A DNA stretch of 21,194 bases from an uncultured Cellvibrio sp. (GTDB lineage: Bacteria; Pseudomonadota; Gammaproteobacteria; Pseudomonadales; Cellvibrionaceae): positions 1 to 21,194 of the forward strand of contig CAMLOU010000077.1 of NCBI GenBank assembly GCA_946481735.1, in the 5' to 3' direction. The notes below the pieces were generated by a model that was not told the origin of the DNA, did not search any database, and saw only the letters and a program-made list of their open reading frames with translations. Each line of letters begins with the position of its first letter. Position 1 is the first letter of the stretch. The translations under genes were made by a program, and so were the position numbers. Below, one piece after another: positions 7,123 through 14,776 of the stretch.

Positions 7123-8571
7123 TTATTTTTTCTTGGCTGTTGAGCCGGTCGATACCAACGGAATGTTGGTCAGGCTGAACACATGGCTGGTGCCGGTGCT
7201 GGTTGACGCGGAATGACAGCCAAAGCAACCCTGGTCTGATGTTGCAGTTCCCTGTTGGTGATAGGTTTCCATCGTGGAGTTGGCCAACAGCAGCGAACCG
7301 ATTAATTCTGCATCAGTCGGGCCGGACGGAATAGAGCCGTCCTTCGTCCACACGGCACCCACCTGGAAATAATTGCTGCGCACATCGCCCACCAGGCCCA
7401 GCATCACGAGGATGTCCAGGTTCAGCGAAATCAATTCACTGTTATTTTCCGCAGAATCCTGGGTGGGTGCGTTACCCCAGGGGTTAACACGGTAGACGTT
7501 GTTAGCCTGGATTTTATTTCCCGGGGTCGCATTGATATTGCCGGTGGTCGAGTCCACGGTCATCTGCGCCACCAGTGCACCGGTCTGGCTGCCGCCGCTT
7601 GCCATAAAGTTCCACTGACCGGTGGAGTTGTAGGGCACCGATTGGGTTTTGCCGAGCAGGTCATTGAAATAGAAGGTGTTGTCCGGCGCATTGCTGCGAT
7701 GTTCAAACGTCGCCCACACCATCTCCGGATGCCCCTGCACGGGACCAACCACATGGACACCGACGAGGGCTAGCGTTTTTTGTACGGTGGGTGCTGTGGT
7801 ACTGATTGTCCATTGGGTATCACTGGTTTTAACGTAATTCGGAACCATCGCCACGATAGTGACATAGTCTGCAGCATTACTCACGGTGGCTGCATCGATC
7901 CAAGCGGTTTTCAGTTCCATTGTCAGTGCATTGCCATCTCCGATTTTCGCGCCTTGACTATTCGCGTAACTGAGCACCGCATTCAGCTCTGCTTGTGTTG
8001 TTGGGAAGGGTGTGGTGGCAGGTAATTTTTTGTTTGTGAGTGCGGTATTAAACCAGGCATAAACATCGTTGGCATGAACAGCAAAATACACTAGCGAACC
8101 ATTGAGCGAGAGCAAGGTATCGCCGCCGCCAGCCTGCCCGCCCGGCTGGATCGCTTGCGGTTTTGTATCACGTAAGGCAAAACCTTTATTCACAGTATCC
8201 GGGCTGTTGGACACATAACGATAAATCGTATCGCCCGTGGAGGCATCAACACCATCGGTATACATATCGTAAAAGGTGGCGGTATCCAACAAAATTCCGC
8301 CATTTACCGGGGACGTAATCCATAAAAACATCTGGTGTGCCCACTTGTAAAAATCGCATTTGGTATTGTCAGTTGGAAAATTCACACTATCAGCAAAACC
8401 CACGAGACCGTTTTTACTGATCGATCCGTTCACAAACCAGGAGTTGAACTCTTTGGGTGAAATTGAACAGGCGGCATCGACATAGCCAAGCTGTTTTATC
8501 TGGGATTGGGGCTGGGCTTGAACTGCGGTTGCAAAAAAAATAATGCACAACAAAAGGCGTGTTCTTGGCAT
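7123..8571 (-). CDS. Secreted single-haem (CxxCH) protein, unknown family
   Basis: 482 residues with a Sec signal peptide (TRLLLCIIFFATAVQA, then QPQ) and a good ribosome site (GGAGGG, 5 nt before the ATG). A single haem c attachment motif, CFGCH (C449, C452, H453), sits close to the C-terminus. The body is beta-rich and not a known enzyme to me. It shares an ordered set of segments with the protein at 15434-17107: YKWAHQMFLWI (there NYAWRLFIA), MELKTAWID (VEVKSAWRR), VGVHVVGPVQGHPEMVWATFEH (IALHIIQKTANYQEFIFTTFEH), and the CxxCH followed by a hydrophobic HVFSL/DFSFL strand. They are therefore paralogues. It is read away from the hyp operon across a shared 511-bp regulatory region, suggesting joint control. 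A periplasmic electron-transfer or sensor role is possible but unproved. Confidence 0.8.
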   Translation of the reverse strand: MPRTRLLLCIIFFATAVQAQPQSQIKQLGYVDAACSISPKEFNSWFVNGSISKNGLVGFADSVNFPTDNTKCDFYKWAHQMFLWITSPVNGGILLDTATFYDMYTDGVDASTGDTIYRYVSNSPDTVNKGFALRDTKPQAIQPGGQAGGGDTLLSLNGSLVYFAVHANDVYAWFNTALTNKKLPATTPFPTTQAELNAVLSYANSQGAKIGDGNALTMELKTAWIDAATVSNAADYVTIVAMVPNYVKTSDTQWTISTTAPTVQKTLALVGVHVVGPVQGHPEMVWATFEHRSNAPDNTFYFNDLLGKTQSVPYNSTGQWNFMASGGSQTGALVAQMTVDSTTGNINATPGNKIQANNVYRVNPWGNAPTQDSAENNSELISLNLDILVMLGLVGDVRSNYFQVGAVWTKDGSIPSGPTDAELIGSLLLANSTMETYHQQGTATSDQGCFGCHSASTSTGTSHVFSLTNIPLVSTGSTAKKK

Positions 8572-8671
8572 GATTACCCTCCGTGGGTATTTGTCTGTAT
8601 GGATATATCGTTACGGATACCACTCACATTCCTGTACAACTGTAGCGGTTTTTTTTCCAATCACCAGTCGG

Positions 8672-8687
8672 TGTAATCCCCTGTAAT
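8672..8687 (+). promoter_or_regulatory. Tandem TGTAAT box, copy 1
   Basis: TGTAATCCCCTGTAAT is a direct repeat of TGTAAT with a 10-bp period, about one helical turn. This is the arrangement bound by many OmpR/PhoB-type response regulators. It lies about 100 bp upstream of the minus-strand haem protein start. A 19-base stretch from 8673 matches copy 2 at 15 of 19 positions. Confidence 0.4.
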
Positions 8688-8864
8688 ATTTGTCGCCAGA
8701 ATTATTATTCTGCGGTTTCGCATATATAAAGTTGCGAGATCATTTGCTGGCGGAATTCACTACATTTTTAATAAACAAAAAATCATGCTATTAACCGTAC
8801 CATTTGAAAAAATGATAAGAATTCATCACATACACGGATAAAAAAATTAATAAAAAAAATTTCA

Positions 8865-8903
8865 GGTAATTCTCTGTAATTTCTATCTGTTGGTGACTAT
8901 AGT
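8865..8903 (+). promoter_or_regulatory. Candidate activator-dependent promoter of the hyp operon with tandem GTAAT box, copy 2
   Basis: GGTAATTCTCTGTAAT (8865-8880) repeats GTAAT with a 10-bp period. Its second half occupies the place of a -35 element: TGTAAT at 8875-8880, then 17 bp, then TATAGT at 8898-8903 as the -10. The -35 is a poor match to TTGACA. An activator box replacing it, as in PhoB-type promoters, is a reasonable reading. The start of transcription would be near 8910. Confidence 0.4.
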
Positions 8904-8917
8904 AATTTTTACACCTC

Positions 8918-8949
8918 GGCCGTTACGTTCAAGGTTTATACCAACGGCC
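8918..8949. repeat. Inverted repeat GGCCGTT/AACGGCC in the hypF leader
   Basis: GGCCGTT (8918-8924) and AACGGCC (8943-8949) are perfect 7-base complements with an 18-nt loop. Immediately before it, CACCTC (8912-8917) is complementary to GAGGTG in the hypF ribosome site (9070-9075). The structure could be part of a translational control element or an operator. Confidence 0.4.
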
Positions 8950-8950
8950 A

Positions 8951-9038
8951 CATCAGAAACACGTATTCTGATAAAGATAACGGGAAAACCTTGCCTGTCC
9001 TGTTAACGCGCATCTTCATTTCTGCCAGTATTCTGATG
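8951..9038. repeat. TTCTGAT-type elements with alternative pairing
   Basis: ATCAGAA (8952-8958) and TTCTGAT (8966-8972) form a 7-bp inverted repeat with a 7-nt centre. A second copy in direct orientation, TTCTGATG (9031-9038), can pair with CATCAGAA (8951-8958) over 8 bp instead. The ten bases GTATTCTGAT occur exactly at 8963-8972 and 9028-9037. These are either operator half-sites or a leader RNA with two exclusive folds. Confidence 0.4.
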
Positions 9039-9066
9039 TAAGGCGGATGGCCCTATTGCCTATACC

Positions 9067-9076
9067 AAGGAGGTGA
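9067..9076 (+). promoter_or_regulatory. Very strong ribosome binding site of hypF
   Basis: AAGGAGGTGA is a near-perfect anti-16S complement. The spacing of about 9 nt to the GTG at 9083 decides that start; no ATG in frame nearby does better. Confidence 0.8.
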
Positions 9077-9082
9077 CCAGTT

Positions 9083-11473
9083 GTGGTAAATATCGCACTG
9101 GAAAACCGTGAAGTCAGAGTCAGAGGTACTGTTCAGGGAGTGGGCTTCCGCCCGACAGTCTATCGACTGGCACTTGAGCATCGACTCAAAGGCGAAGTAT
9201 TTAATGATACTGATGGCGTACTTATTCGGTTGACTGGAATTCAGGAAGACATCCGCAATTTTTTACAACGTCTTGAAAAAGAACCGCCGCCCCTCGCACG
9301 AATTGATTCAATTGAAAGCAGCACAACAGCCGCGCAATGGTCTTATAAAAATTTTTGCATCAGCCAGTCCGGCACATCCCAGGGGCGCACAGAGATATCA
9401 GCGGATGCCGCCACCTGCAACGCGTGCCTGGAAGAAATCCTGAATCCGGCTGAACGTCGCTATCTATACCCCTTTACCAACTGCACGCACTGCGGCCCGC
9501 GTTTGTCCATTGTCCAGGGTATTCCTTACGACCGTCGCCATACCACAATGGAACCTTTCAGCTTGTGTGCAGCCTGCGAAGCGGAATACCGTAATCCACT
9601 GGATCGACGTTTTCATGCGCAACCCGTTGCCTGCCATGAGTGCGGCCCAACATTATTACTCCATCATTTTTCTGAAGCGTCCTTTACACTTTCCGGTGAT
9701 CCCCGCGAACAGACACAGCACATCCTGAACCACCTCGCTGACTCGCTTGAAGCGGGCAAGATTGTCGCCATTAAAGGTTTGGGTGGATTTCATTTATGTT
9801 GCGATGCCACCAATCATCTGGCCGTACAGCGCTTGCGCGAACGCAAACAACGTTATGCCAAACCCTTTGCACTTATGTGCAGCGATCTCGAAAACATTCG
9901 CAATTACTGCAAGATTTCTGAAGCAGAGCAAGCCGCGTTGTGCAGTAGTGCAGCACCGATTGTGCTGCTGCGAAGACATGTAACGTCACACTGCCCGGAC
10001 ACGCTCGCATCCGCTATTGCGCCGGGAACCGATTTATTGGGCTTTATGTTGCCATATACGCCGCTGCATCATTTGCTGTGCCGGGCGTTTAATCGTCCGC
10101 TGGTAATGACCAGCGGTAATGTCTCCGGTGAACCGCAGATTATTGATAACCAGGAAGCCCTGGAAAAACTTGGCCATATTGCCGACCTGATGGTTTATCA
10201 CAACCGGGACATCGCCAATCGTATTGATGATTCTGTCGTGCGGTGCGTGGGCAATAACGTCAGGGTCCTGCGCCGCGCGCGCGGCTACGCCCCTCGTTCC
10301 ATCAGTTTACCGGCCGGGTTTGAGCGCGCCGAAAATATCATCGCCTACGGCGCAGAACTGAAGTCAACCTTCTGCTTGGTTAAACAGGGCGCGGCGATCC
10401 TGTCACAGCATCAAGGCGACCTTGAAGAGGTAGAAACGGCTGCTGACTTTGAGAAAAATTTGCAATTGTATCGGCAAATATTTTCTGGTAATCCGCAGCA
10501 CCTGGTGGCCGACAAACACCCGGAATATCTTTCCAGCAAATTCGCGCAGCGTGACGCCCATCAGCAACGGCTGAATCTCATAAAGGTTCAACATCATCAC
10601 GCCCATATTGCCAGTGCCATGGCTGAAAATAATTTATCCCTTGATCATCCGCCGGTCCTGGGCATTGCTCTGGACGGACTGGGATTAGGTGATGAAAACG
10701 AGCTGTGGGGTGGCGAATTTTTGTTGGCAACTTACCGCGATTATCGCCGCCTGGCTTTGCTTAAACCCGTGGCCATGCCCGGAGCAGCGCAAGCCATCAA
10801 ACAGCCCTGGCGCAATACTTATGCGCAGATCTGCAACAGCATGAGTTGGGATACGTTTGTGACCTTGTATGGCGATACACCCCTTGCCGCTTTTTTTGCA
10901 GGGAAACCTTTACCCACGTTGCACACCATGCTCGCACAACAGATCAACAGTCCATTGAGCAGTTCCATGGGGCGCCTGTTTGACGCCGTGGCCGGCGCGC
11001 TCGGCCTGTGTGCAGAACAGGTGCATTTTGAAGGCCAGGCCGCTATCGAATTAGAGATGATGACGGACGCTGACGCCGTGCTCAATAACATGGTTGATCG
11101 TCCTTATCGTTTACGCCTGGAGCAAATAAACAATGCGCAAGGTCATCGTTTACTCCAGCTCAATACCGCCAGCCTTTGGCCGGCACTCTTGAATGACCTT
11201 CAGAAAAAGCAATCCATCGACGTTATTGCTGCACGCTTCCATCGCGGATTAATTGACAGCATTGCGCACCTTATCCAGCAATTACATAAAGAGTTTCATT
11301 TTGCCGACGTCGCCTTGTCGGGTGGGTGTTTCCAGAATGCGATCCTGTTGCAGGGGCTTGAAAACGCATTGGAAAAACAACAGCTGCGCTGCATTACGCA
11401 TACCCATATCCCAACAAACGATGGCGGCATCGCATTGGGACAAGCAGTCATCGCAGCAGCAAAGATGCTTTAA
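9083..11473 (+). CDS. hypF: HypF carbamoyltransferase, hydrogenase maturation
   Basis: 796 residues, start GTG. All four HypF modules are visible in order: acylphosphatase domain (VRGTVQGVGFRPTVYRLA, about 12-30); two zinc-finger-like units (CNAC, CTHC, CAAC, CHEC, about 110-190); a YrdC/Sua5-like ATP and carbamoyl-binding domain (KGLGGFHLCCDATN, then MTSGNVSGEPQ, to about 390); and a Kae1-like carbamoyltransferase domain with HHHAHIASAMAEN, GIALDGLGLGDENELWGGEF and ALSGGCFQN. HypF makes carbamoyl-adenylate from carbamoyl phosphate and passes the carbamoyl group to the C-terminal Cys of HypE, the source of the two CN ligands of [NiFe]-hydrogenases. It is cytoplasmic. First gene of a + strand operon; hypC follows after 33 bp. 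No domain looks damaged. Confidence 0.97.
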   Translation: MVNIALENREVRVRGTVQGVGFRPTVYRLALEHRLKGEVFNDTDGVLIRLTGIQEDIRNFLQRLEKEPPPLARIDSIESSTTAAQWSYKNFCISQSGTSQGRTEISADAATCNACLEEILNPAERRYLYPFTNCTHCGPRLSIVQGIPYDRRHTTMEPFSLCAACEAEYRNPLDRRFHAQPVACHECGPTLLLHHFSEASFTLSGDPREQTQHILNHLADSLEAGKIVAIKGLGGFHLCCDATNHLAVQRLRERKQRYAKPFALMCSDLENIRNYCKISEAEQAALCSSAAPIVLLRRHVTSHCPDTLASAIAPGTDLLGFMLPYTPLHHLLCRAFNRPLVMTSGNVSGEPQIIDNQEALEKLGHIADLMVYHNRDIANRIDDSVVRCVGNNVRVLRRARGYAPRSISLPAGFERAENIIAYGAELKSTFCLVKQGAAILSQHQGDLEEVETAADFEKNLQLYRQIFSGNPQHLVADKHPEYLSSKFAQRDAHQQRLNLIKVQHHHAHIASAMAENNLSLDHPPVLGIALDGLGLGDENELWGGEFLLATYRDYRRLALLKPVAMPGAAQAIKQPWRNTYAQICNSMSWDTFVTLYGDTPLAAFFAGKPLPTLHTMLAQQINSPLSSSMGRLFDAVAGALGLCAEQVHFEGQAAIELEMMTDADAVLNNMVDRPYRLRLEQINNAQGHRLLQLNTASLWPALLNDLQKKQSIDVIAARFHRGLIDSIAHLIQQLHKEFHFADVALSGGCFQNAILLQGLENALEKQQLRCITHTHIPTNDGGIALGQAVIAAAKML

Positions 11474-11506
11474 CAATAATCTGAGTTAACCAGCAGGGGA
11501 AGAACT

Positions 11507-11785
11507 ATGTGCTTAGGAATACCAGGCAAGATCGTCAGCATTATTGACGCGGAACAACAGGTCGGCATTGTCGATGTCGGCGGTATCCAGCGGGCGGTTA
11601 ATCTCAGTTGCATTGCCGAACCGAATACGGACCTCCAGCAATATCTCGACAATTGGGTGCTCGTGCATGTCGGCTTCGCCATGAGTGTTATCAACGAAGC
11701 CGAAGCGCAGGCAACGCTCGCGGTGCTCACGGAACTGGGCAATATGCAGGAAGAGATGGCCGCAATTCAGGAGGGAGAATCCTGA
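11507..11785 (+). CDS. hypC: HypC hydrogenase maturation chaperone
   Basis: 92 residues, typical for HypC/HybG/HupF. The N-terminus MCLGIPGKIV has the essential Cys2, followed by the VDVGGIQRAVNLSCIA core. In the known pathway HypC works with HypD as scaffold for Fe(CN)2CO and then delivers it to the large subunit precursor; Met1 is removed to expose Cys2. A GGGGAAG ribosome site stands before the ATG. The stop TGA overlaps the ATG of the SIS gene by one base, so the two are translationally coupled. Only one HypC-type gene is present, which fits service to one dedicated client such as the large-subunit homologue at the operon's end. Confidence 0.96.
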   Translation: MCLGIPGKIVSIIDAEQQVGIVDVGGIQRAVNLSCIAEPNTDLQQYLDNWVLVHVGFAMSVINEAEAQATLAVLTELGNMQEEMAAIQEGES

Positions 11786-12492
11786 TGAATCATTCCGACA
11801 ATAACGCCAGCTTGCAGGCGCTTTATCCGTTCCTCAATAACACACCATCCGACACCGCCGTGTTGAACCATGCACTGCTGGATTCCCTTGACAAGAAAAT
11901 CGCCGAACACCAGCGCGTCGTGACAGCATTTTTCAGTTCCCACGCGCAGGCCATGGTGAAGTGCGCCCAGGCAATCGCCGGGGTTTACAACCGCAAGGGG
12001 CAACTCTTCACCATGGGTAACGGCGGCTCCAGCTCCGATGCCGCGCACATCGCCGTGGAATTTTTACACCCGGTCACGACAGGACGACCAGCCCTGCCCG
12101 CCTACGATTTAAGTTGCGACAAAACCGTGATGACAGCCATCGCTAACGACGTGGGCTATCAGCATGTGTATGCCCGACAGGTCGCAAACCTGGTTAAAGA
12201 AAATGATGCGCTGATTGCCGTCTCCACCAGCGGTAATTCTGAGAATCTGTTACGGGCACTGAAGCAGGCACAAAAGATAGGGGCAACCACCATTGCGCTG
12301 ACCGGTGGCAACGGCGGCGAAATGGCCAAACTGCAACTGGACCATTGCCTGATTGTGGATTCCACCAGCATTCACCGTGTACAGGAATGCCATGTAGCTA
12401 TCTACCACGTGCTGTGGGATCTGGTGCATACCTTACTGGCTGATACGCGCGGAAAGATAAATCCAAAGGAGACCGGCGATGAAATACGTTGA
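11785..12492 (+). CDS. SIS-domain protein, GmhA (sedoheptulose-7-phosphate isomerase)-like
   Basis: 235 residues; start set at the ATG coupled to the hypC stop, with GGAGGGA upstream (a longer open frame from 11608 overlaps hypC and is rejected). Phosphosugar-binding loops are MGNGGSSSDAAHIAVEF and STSGNSENLLRAL. E92, and H203 in RVQECHVAIYH, sit where GmhA has its catalytic Glu and His, so isomerase chemistry is possible. It is about 40 residues longer at the N-terminus than housekeeping GmhA. The position between hypC and hypD, with overlap into hypD by 14 bp, ties it to the maturation operon rather than to LPS heptose synthesis. From memory, GmhA-like genes also occur near actinobacterial-type hydrogenase genes. 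Its role there is unknown. Confidence 0.82.
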   Translation: MNHSDNNASLQALYPFLNNTPSDTAVLNHALLDSLDKKIAEHQRVVTAFFSSHAQAMVKCAQAIAGVYNRKGQLFTMGNGGSSSDAAHIAVEFLHPVTTGRPALPAYDLSCDKTVMTAIANDVGYQHVYARQVANLVKENDALIAVSTSGNSENLLRALKQAQKIGATTIALTGGNGGEMAKLQLDHCLIVDSTSIHRVQECHVAIYHVLWDLVHTLLADTRGKINPKETGDEIR

Positions 12493-13636
12493 TGAATTTC
12501 GCGATCCACACAAAGCAAAAGTTCTGCTTGGCAATATTATCGAGATTGCTGACGCGCTGGCGGATAACCAACAACGGCCGACCTATATTATGGAGGTCTG
12601 CGGTGGCCATACCCACTCCATCTTTCGTTACGGCATTGAAAACATGTTGCCACCGAGTATCGAGTTGATTCACGGCCCCGGTTGCCCGGTGTGCGTGTTG
12701 CCGCGCGGCCGCGTCGACGACTGTGTCGCGATTGCCGAACAGGACAATGTCATCTTCACCACGTTTGGTGACGCCATTCGCGTACCCGGCTCGAAAAAAA
12801 GTTTGCTTGAAGCGAAGGCGGACGGTGCCGATGTGCGCATGGTGTATTCCCCGATCGATGCACTCAGCATTGCGAAGAAAAATCCGGATAAGGAAGTCGT
12901 CTTCTTCGGCCTGGGGTTTGAAACCACCATGCCCAGCACAGCCTTGACCGTGCTTCAGGCCGAAGCAGAAGGCATCACCAATTTCTCACTGTTTTGTAAT
13001 CACATCACCATTATTCCCACCATCAAGGCAGTGCTTGATTCACCGGATTTACAACTGGACGGATTCCTCGGGCCGGGTCACGTGAGTATGGTGATCGGCA
13101 ACCAGCCCTACGGTTTTATTGCCGAGCAATACCATCGCCCGGTGGTGGTGGCGGGCTTCGAGCCACTCGACATTTTGCAGTCCCTGTGGATGGTCCTGAA
13201 GCAATTACAAGCCGGTGAAGCGCGAGTGGAAAATCAATACAACCGCATCGTACCGGAACACGGCAACAGGATGGCCCTGGAAGCAATCAGCAAGGTGTTT
13301 GAATTGCGCCAATTTTTTGAGTGGCGCGGCCTGGGCTCCATTGATCACTCCGGCGTGCAGCTGAATAAACAATACAGCGCCTATGATGCCGAGAAAAAAT
13401 TCTCCACCCAAACCGTCACGATTGCCGACCCTGACTCCTGCCAATGTGGCGAAGTGTTGAAAGGGGCAATAAAACCCTGGCAATGCAAAGTATTCGGCAA
13501 AGCCTGCACGCCGGAAACCCCGGTCGGTGCACTGATGGTATCCAGCGAAGGCGCCTGCGCAGCCTATTACCTGTACGGCGGTGATCGCATTGATGCGGTA
13601 CAAATGGAAGATGACATTGAGGAACTCAGAGCATGA
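12479..13636 (+). CDS. hypD: HypD, Fe(CN)2CO scaffold iron-sulfur protein
   Basis: 385 residues, full length. Conserved features are MEVCGGHTHSIFRYGI (C41), HGPGCPVC (C69 and C72, the CxxC thiol-redox site), FGLGFETTMPSTA, GFLGPGHVSMVIG and AGFEPLDILQ. A C-terminal cluster motif runs from CQCGEVLKGAI through WQC and GKAC to SEGACAAYY, the [4Fe-4S] and conserved Cys region. HypD with HypC binds iron and accepts cyanide from HypE to assemble the Fe(CN)2CO unit. It is cytoplasmic. It overlaps the SIS gene at the 5' end and hypE at the 3' end (ATGA). A GGAG ribosome site (AAAGGAGAC) precedes the ATG. No critical residue is missing. Confidence 0.97.
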   Translation: MKYVDEFRDPHKAKVLLGNIIEIADALADNQQRPTYIMEVCGGHTHSIFRYGIENMLPPSIELIHGPGCPVCVLPRGRVDDCVAIAEQDNVIFTTFGDAIRVPGSKKSLLEAKADGADVRMVYSPIDALSIAKKNPDKEVVFFGLGFETTMPSTALTVLQAEAEGITNFSLFCNHITIIPTIKAVLDSPDLQLDGFLGPGHVSMVIGNQPYGFIAEQYHRPVVVAGFEPLDILQSLWMVLKQLQAGEARVENQYNRIVPEHGNRMALEAISKVFELRQFFEWRGLGSIDHSGVQLNKQYSAYDAEKKFSTQTVTIADPDSCQCGEVLKGAIKPWQCKVFGKACTPETPVGALMVSSEGACAAYYLYGGDRIDAVQMEDDIEELRA

Positions 13637-14727
13637 ATATCGCAGAAAAAAAACCGACTGACGAAAACACACCAACATCCCGGATTCGCCAGGGAAAGCT
13701 AGTCAGTCATGTTATTACGCTGGCTCACGGCGGCGGTGGTAAAGCCATGCGCGATTTAATCGATGATGTCTTTATCGATGCATTCAGCAACCCCGCGTTA
13801 AATACACTGGAAGACCAGGCACGCTTTTCTCTGGAAGATCTGGCGAGCTACGGCGACCGTCTGGCAATGACCACCGATTCCTACGTGATTGATCCATTAT
13901 TTTTTCCCGGCGGTGACATTGGCAAGTTGGCGATCTGCGGCACGGTCAATGACCTGGCCGTGGGCGGTGCCACACCCTTGTATCTAACCTGCGCCATGAT
14001 TATCGAAGAAGGCATGCAGGTTGACACACTGCGCCAGATTGTCGCGTCCATGGCCGCTACCGCCAGAGCGGCGGGTGTACACATTGTGACCGGCGATACC
14101 AAGGTGGTCGAACGCGGTAGTTGCGATAAAATTTTTATCAATACCGCCGGTGTAGGTGTCATCCACAAAGACTATCAATTGGGTGCACATCAAGCCCGCC
14201 CCGGCGATCACATTCTGGTGAACGGCTTTTTAGGAGATCACGGTGCCGCGATCCTCAACGCGCGCGGTGATATGCAACTCTCCTGCCCCATAGAAAGTGA
14301 TTGCGCGCCCTTACATACCTTGATTCAAAGTTTGCTGCGCGCGGCGCCCAATACGCGCTTTATTCGCGACGCGACGCGCGGGGGCATTGCATCAGTGCTT
14401 AACGAAATTGCCGAGACCTCGCGCTGCGCGATTGAAATTCATGAAGCGCGTACACCGATTCGCACTGAGATCAAAGGCTTCTGCGAAATACTCGGGCTTG
14501 ATCCGCTATATCTCGCCAACGAAGGCAAACTGGTTGCCGTGGTGCCCGAAGCGGAAACTGCTGCTGCCCTGGCAGCCATGCGCGCGCACCCACTCGGCCA
14601 GGACGCCGCCGACATTGGTTCAGTATTGGCCGAAGGTCGCGCCGGCCGCGTTCATATGCAAACCAGCTTTGGGGGTAAACGCATAGTGGACATGCTGGTG
14701 GGCGAACAACTGCCACGCATTTGTTAG
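13633..14727 (+). CDS. hypE: HypE, thiocarbamate dehydratase (CN donor)
   Basis: 364 residues of the PurM/ThiL-like ATP-binding family. The ATP loop is AHGGGGKAMRDLI (residues 31-43); ICGTVNDLAVGGATP and VTGDTKVVERG are family marks. The chain ends in exactly PRIC, with C364 as the residue that carries the carbamoyl group from HypF and is dehydrated to thiocyanate before transfer to HypC-HypD. About 25 extra residues precede the usual start; a later in-frame start is possible, but the ATG in the ATGA overlap with hypD is favoured by coupling. Complete and apparently functional. After it there is a 49-bp gap with a small palindrome before the FmdE-like gene. Confidence 0.97.
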   Translation: MNIAEKKPTDENTPTSRIRQGKLVSHVITLAHGGGGKAMRDLIDDVFIDAFSNPALNTLEDQARFSLEDLASYGDRLAMTTDSYVIDPLFFPGGDIGKLAICGTVNDLAVGGATPLYLTCAMIIEEGMQVDTLRQIVASMAATARAAGVHIVTGDTKVVERGSCDKIFINTAGVGVIHKDYQLGAHQARPGDHILVNGFLGDHGAAILNARGDMQLSCPIESDCAPLHTLIQSLLRAAPNTRFIRDATRGGIASVLNEIAETSRCAIEIHEARTPIRTEIKGFCEILGLDPLYLANEGKLVAVVPEAETAAALAAMRAHPLGQDAADIGSVLAEGRAGRVHMQTSFGGKRIVDMLVGEQLPRIC

Positions 14728-14744
14728 CACTGCCAAATCTTCCA

Positions 14745-14758
14745 GTAATTCAAATTAC
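14745..14758. promoter_or_regulatory. GTAATT/AATTAC palindrome between hypE and the FmdE-like gene
   Basis: GTAATTCAAATTAC has perfect 6-bp arms around a 2-bp centre. The half-site resembles the GTAAT units upstream of hypF, but here it is inverted rather than tandem. It could be an internal operator. An AT-rich word like this can also arise by chance. Confidence 0.25.
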
Positions 14759-14776
14759 ATTAAAAAGGATCTTCTC

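Larger units (their letters stand above)
8572..9082. promoter_or_regulatory. 511-bp divergent intergenic region
   Basis: No convincing gene lies here. The region is AT-rich, especially 8750-8880. It separates the minus-strand haem protein from hypF and must hold both promoters. It contains two GTAAT tandem boxes, a promoter candidate, two inverted repeats and three TTCTGAT-type elements, listed separately. The hypF side gives a predicted leader of roughly 170 nt. Confidence 0.7.

Noticed and set aside
7123..8571. Di-haem cytochrome c peroxidase/MauG assignment for the CxxCH proteins
   Set aside because: Each has only one CxxCH, near the C-terminus, and the bodies lack peroxidase motifs.
8982..8994. 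Sigma-54 promoter (GG...GC) upstream of hypF
   Set aside because: The GG and GC pairs are 9 bases apart rather than 10, and the flanking consensus TGGCAC/TTGCA is poor.
11608..11784. Longer N-terminus for the SIS-domain gene
   Set aside because: This part overlaps hypC out of frame and reads as low-quality arginine-rich sequence; the ATG at 11785 has its own ribosome site.
13205..13678. 157-codon minus-strand open frame over the hypD/hypE junction
   Set aside because: It is the shadow of two clearly conserved genes, with no ribosome site and no recognisable protein features.
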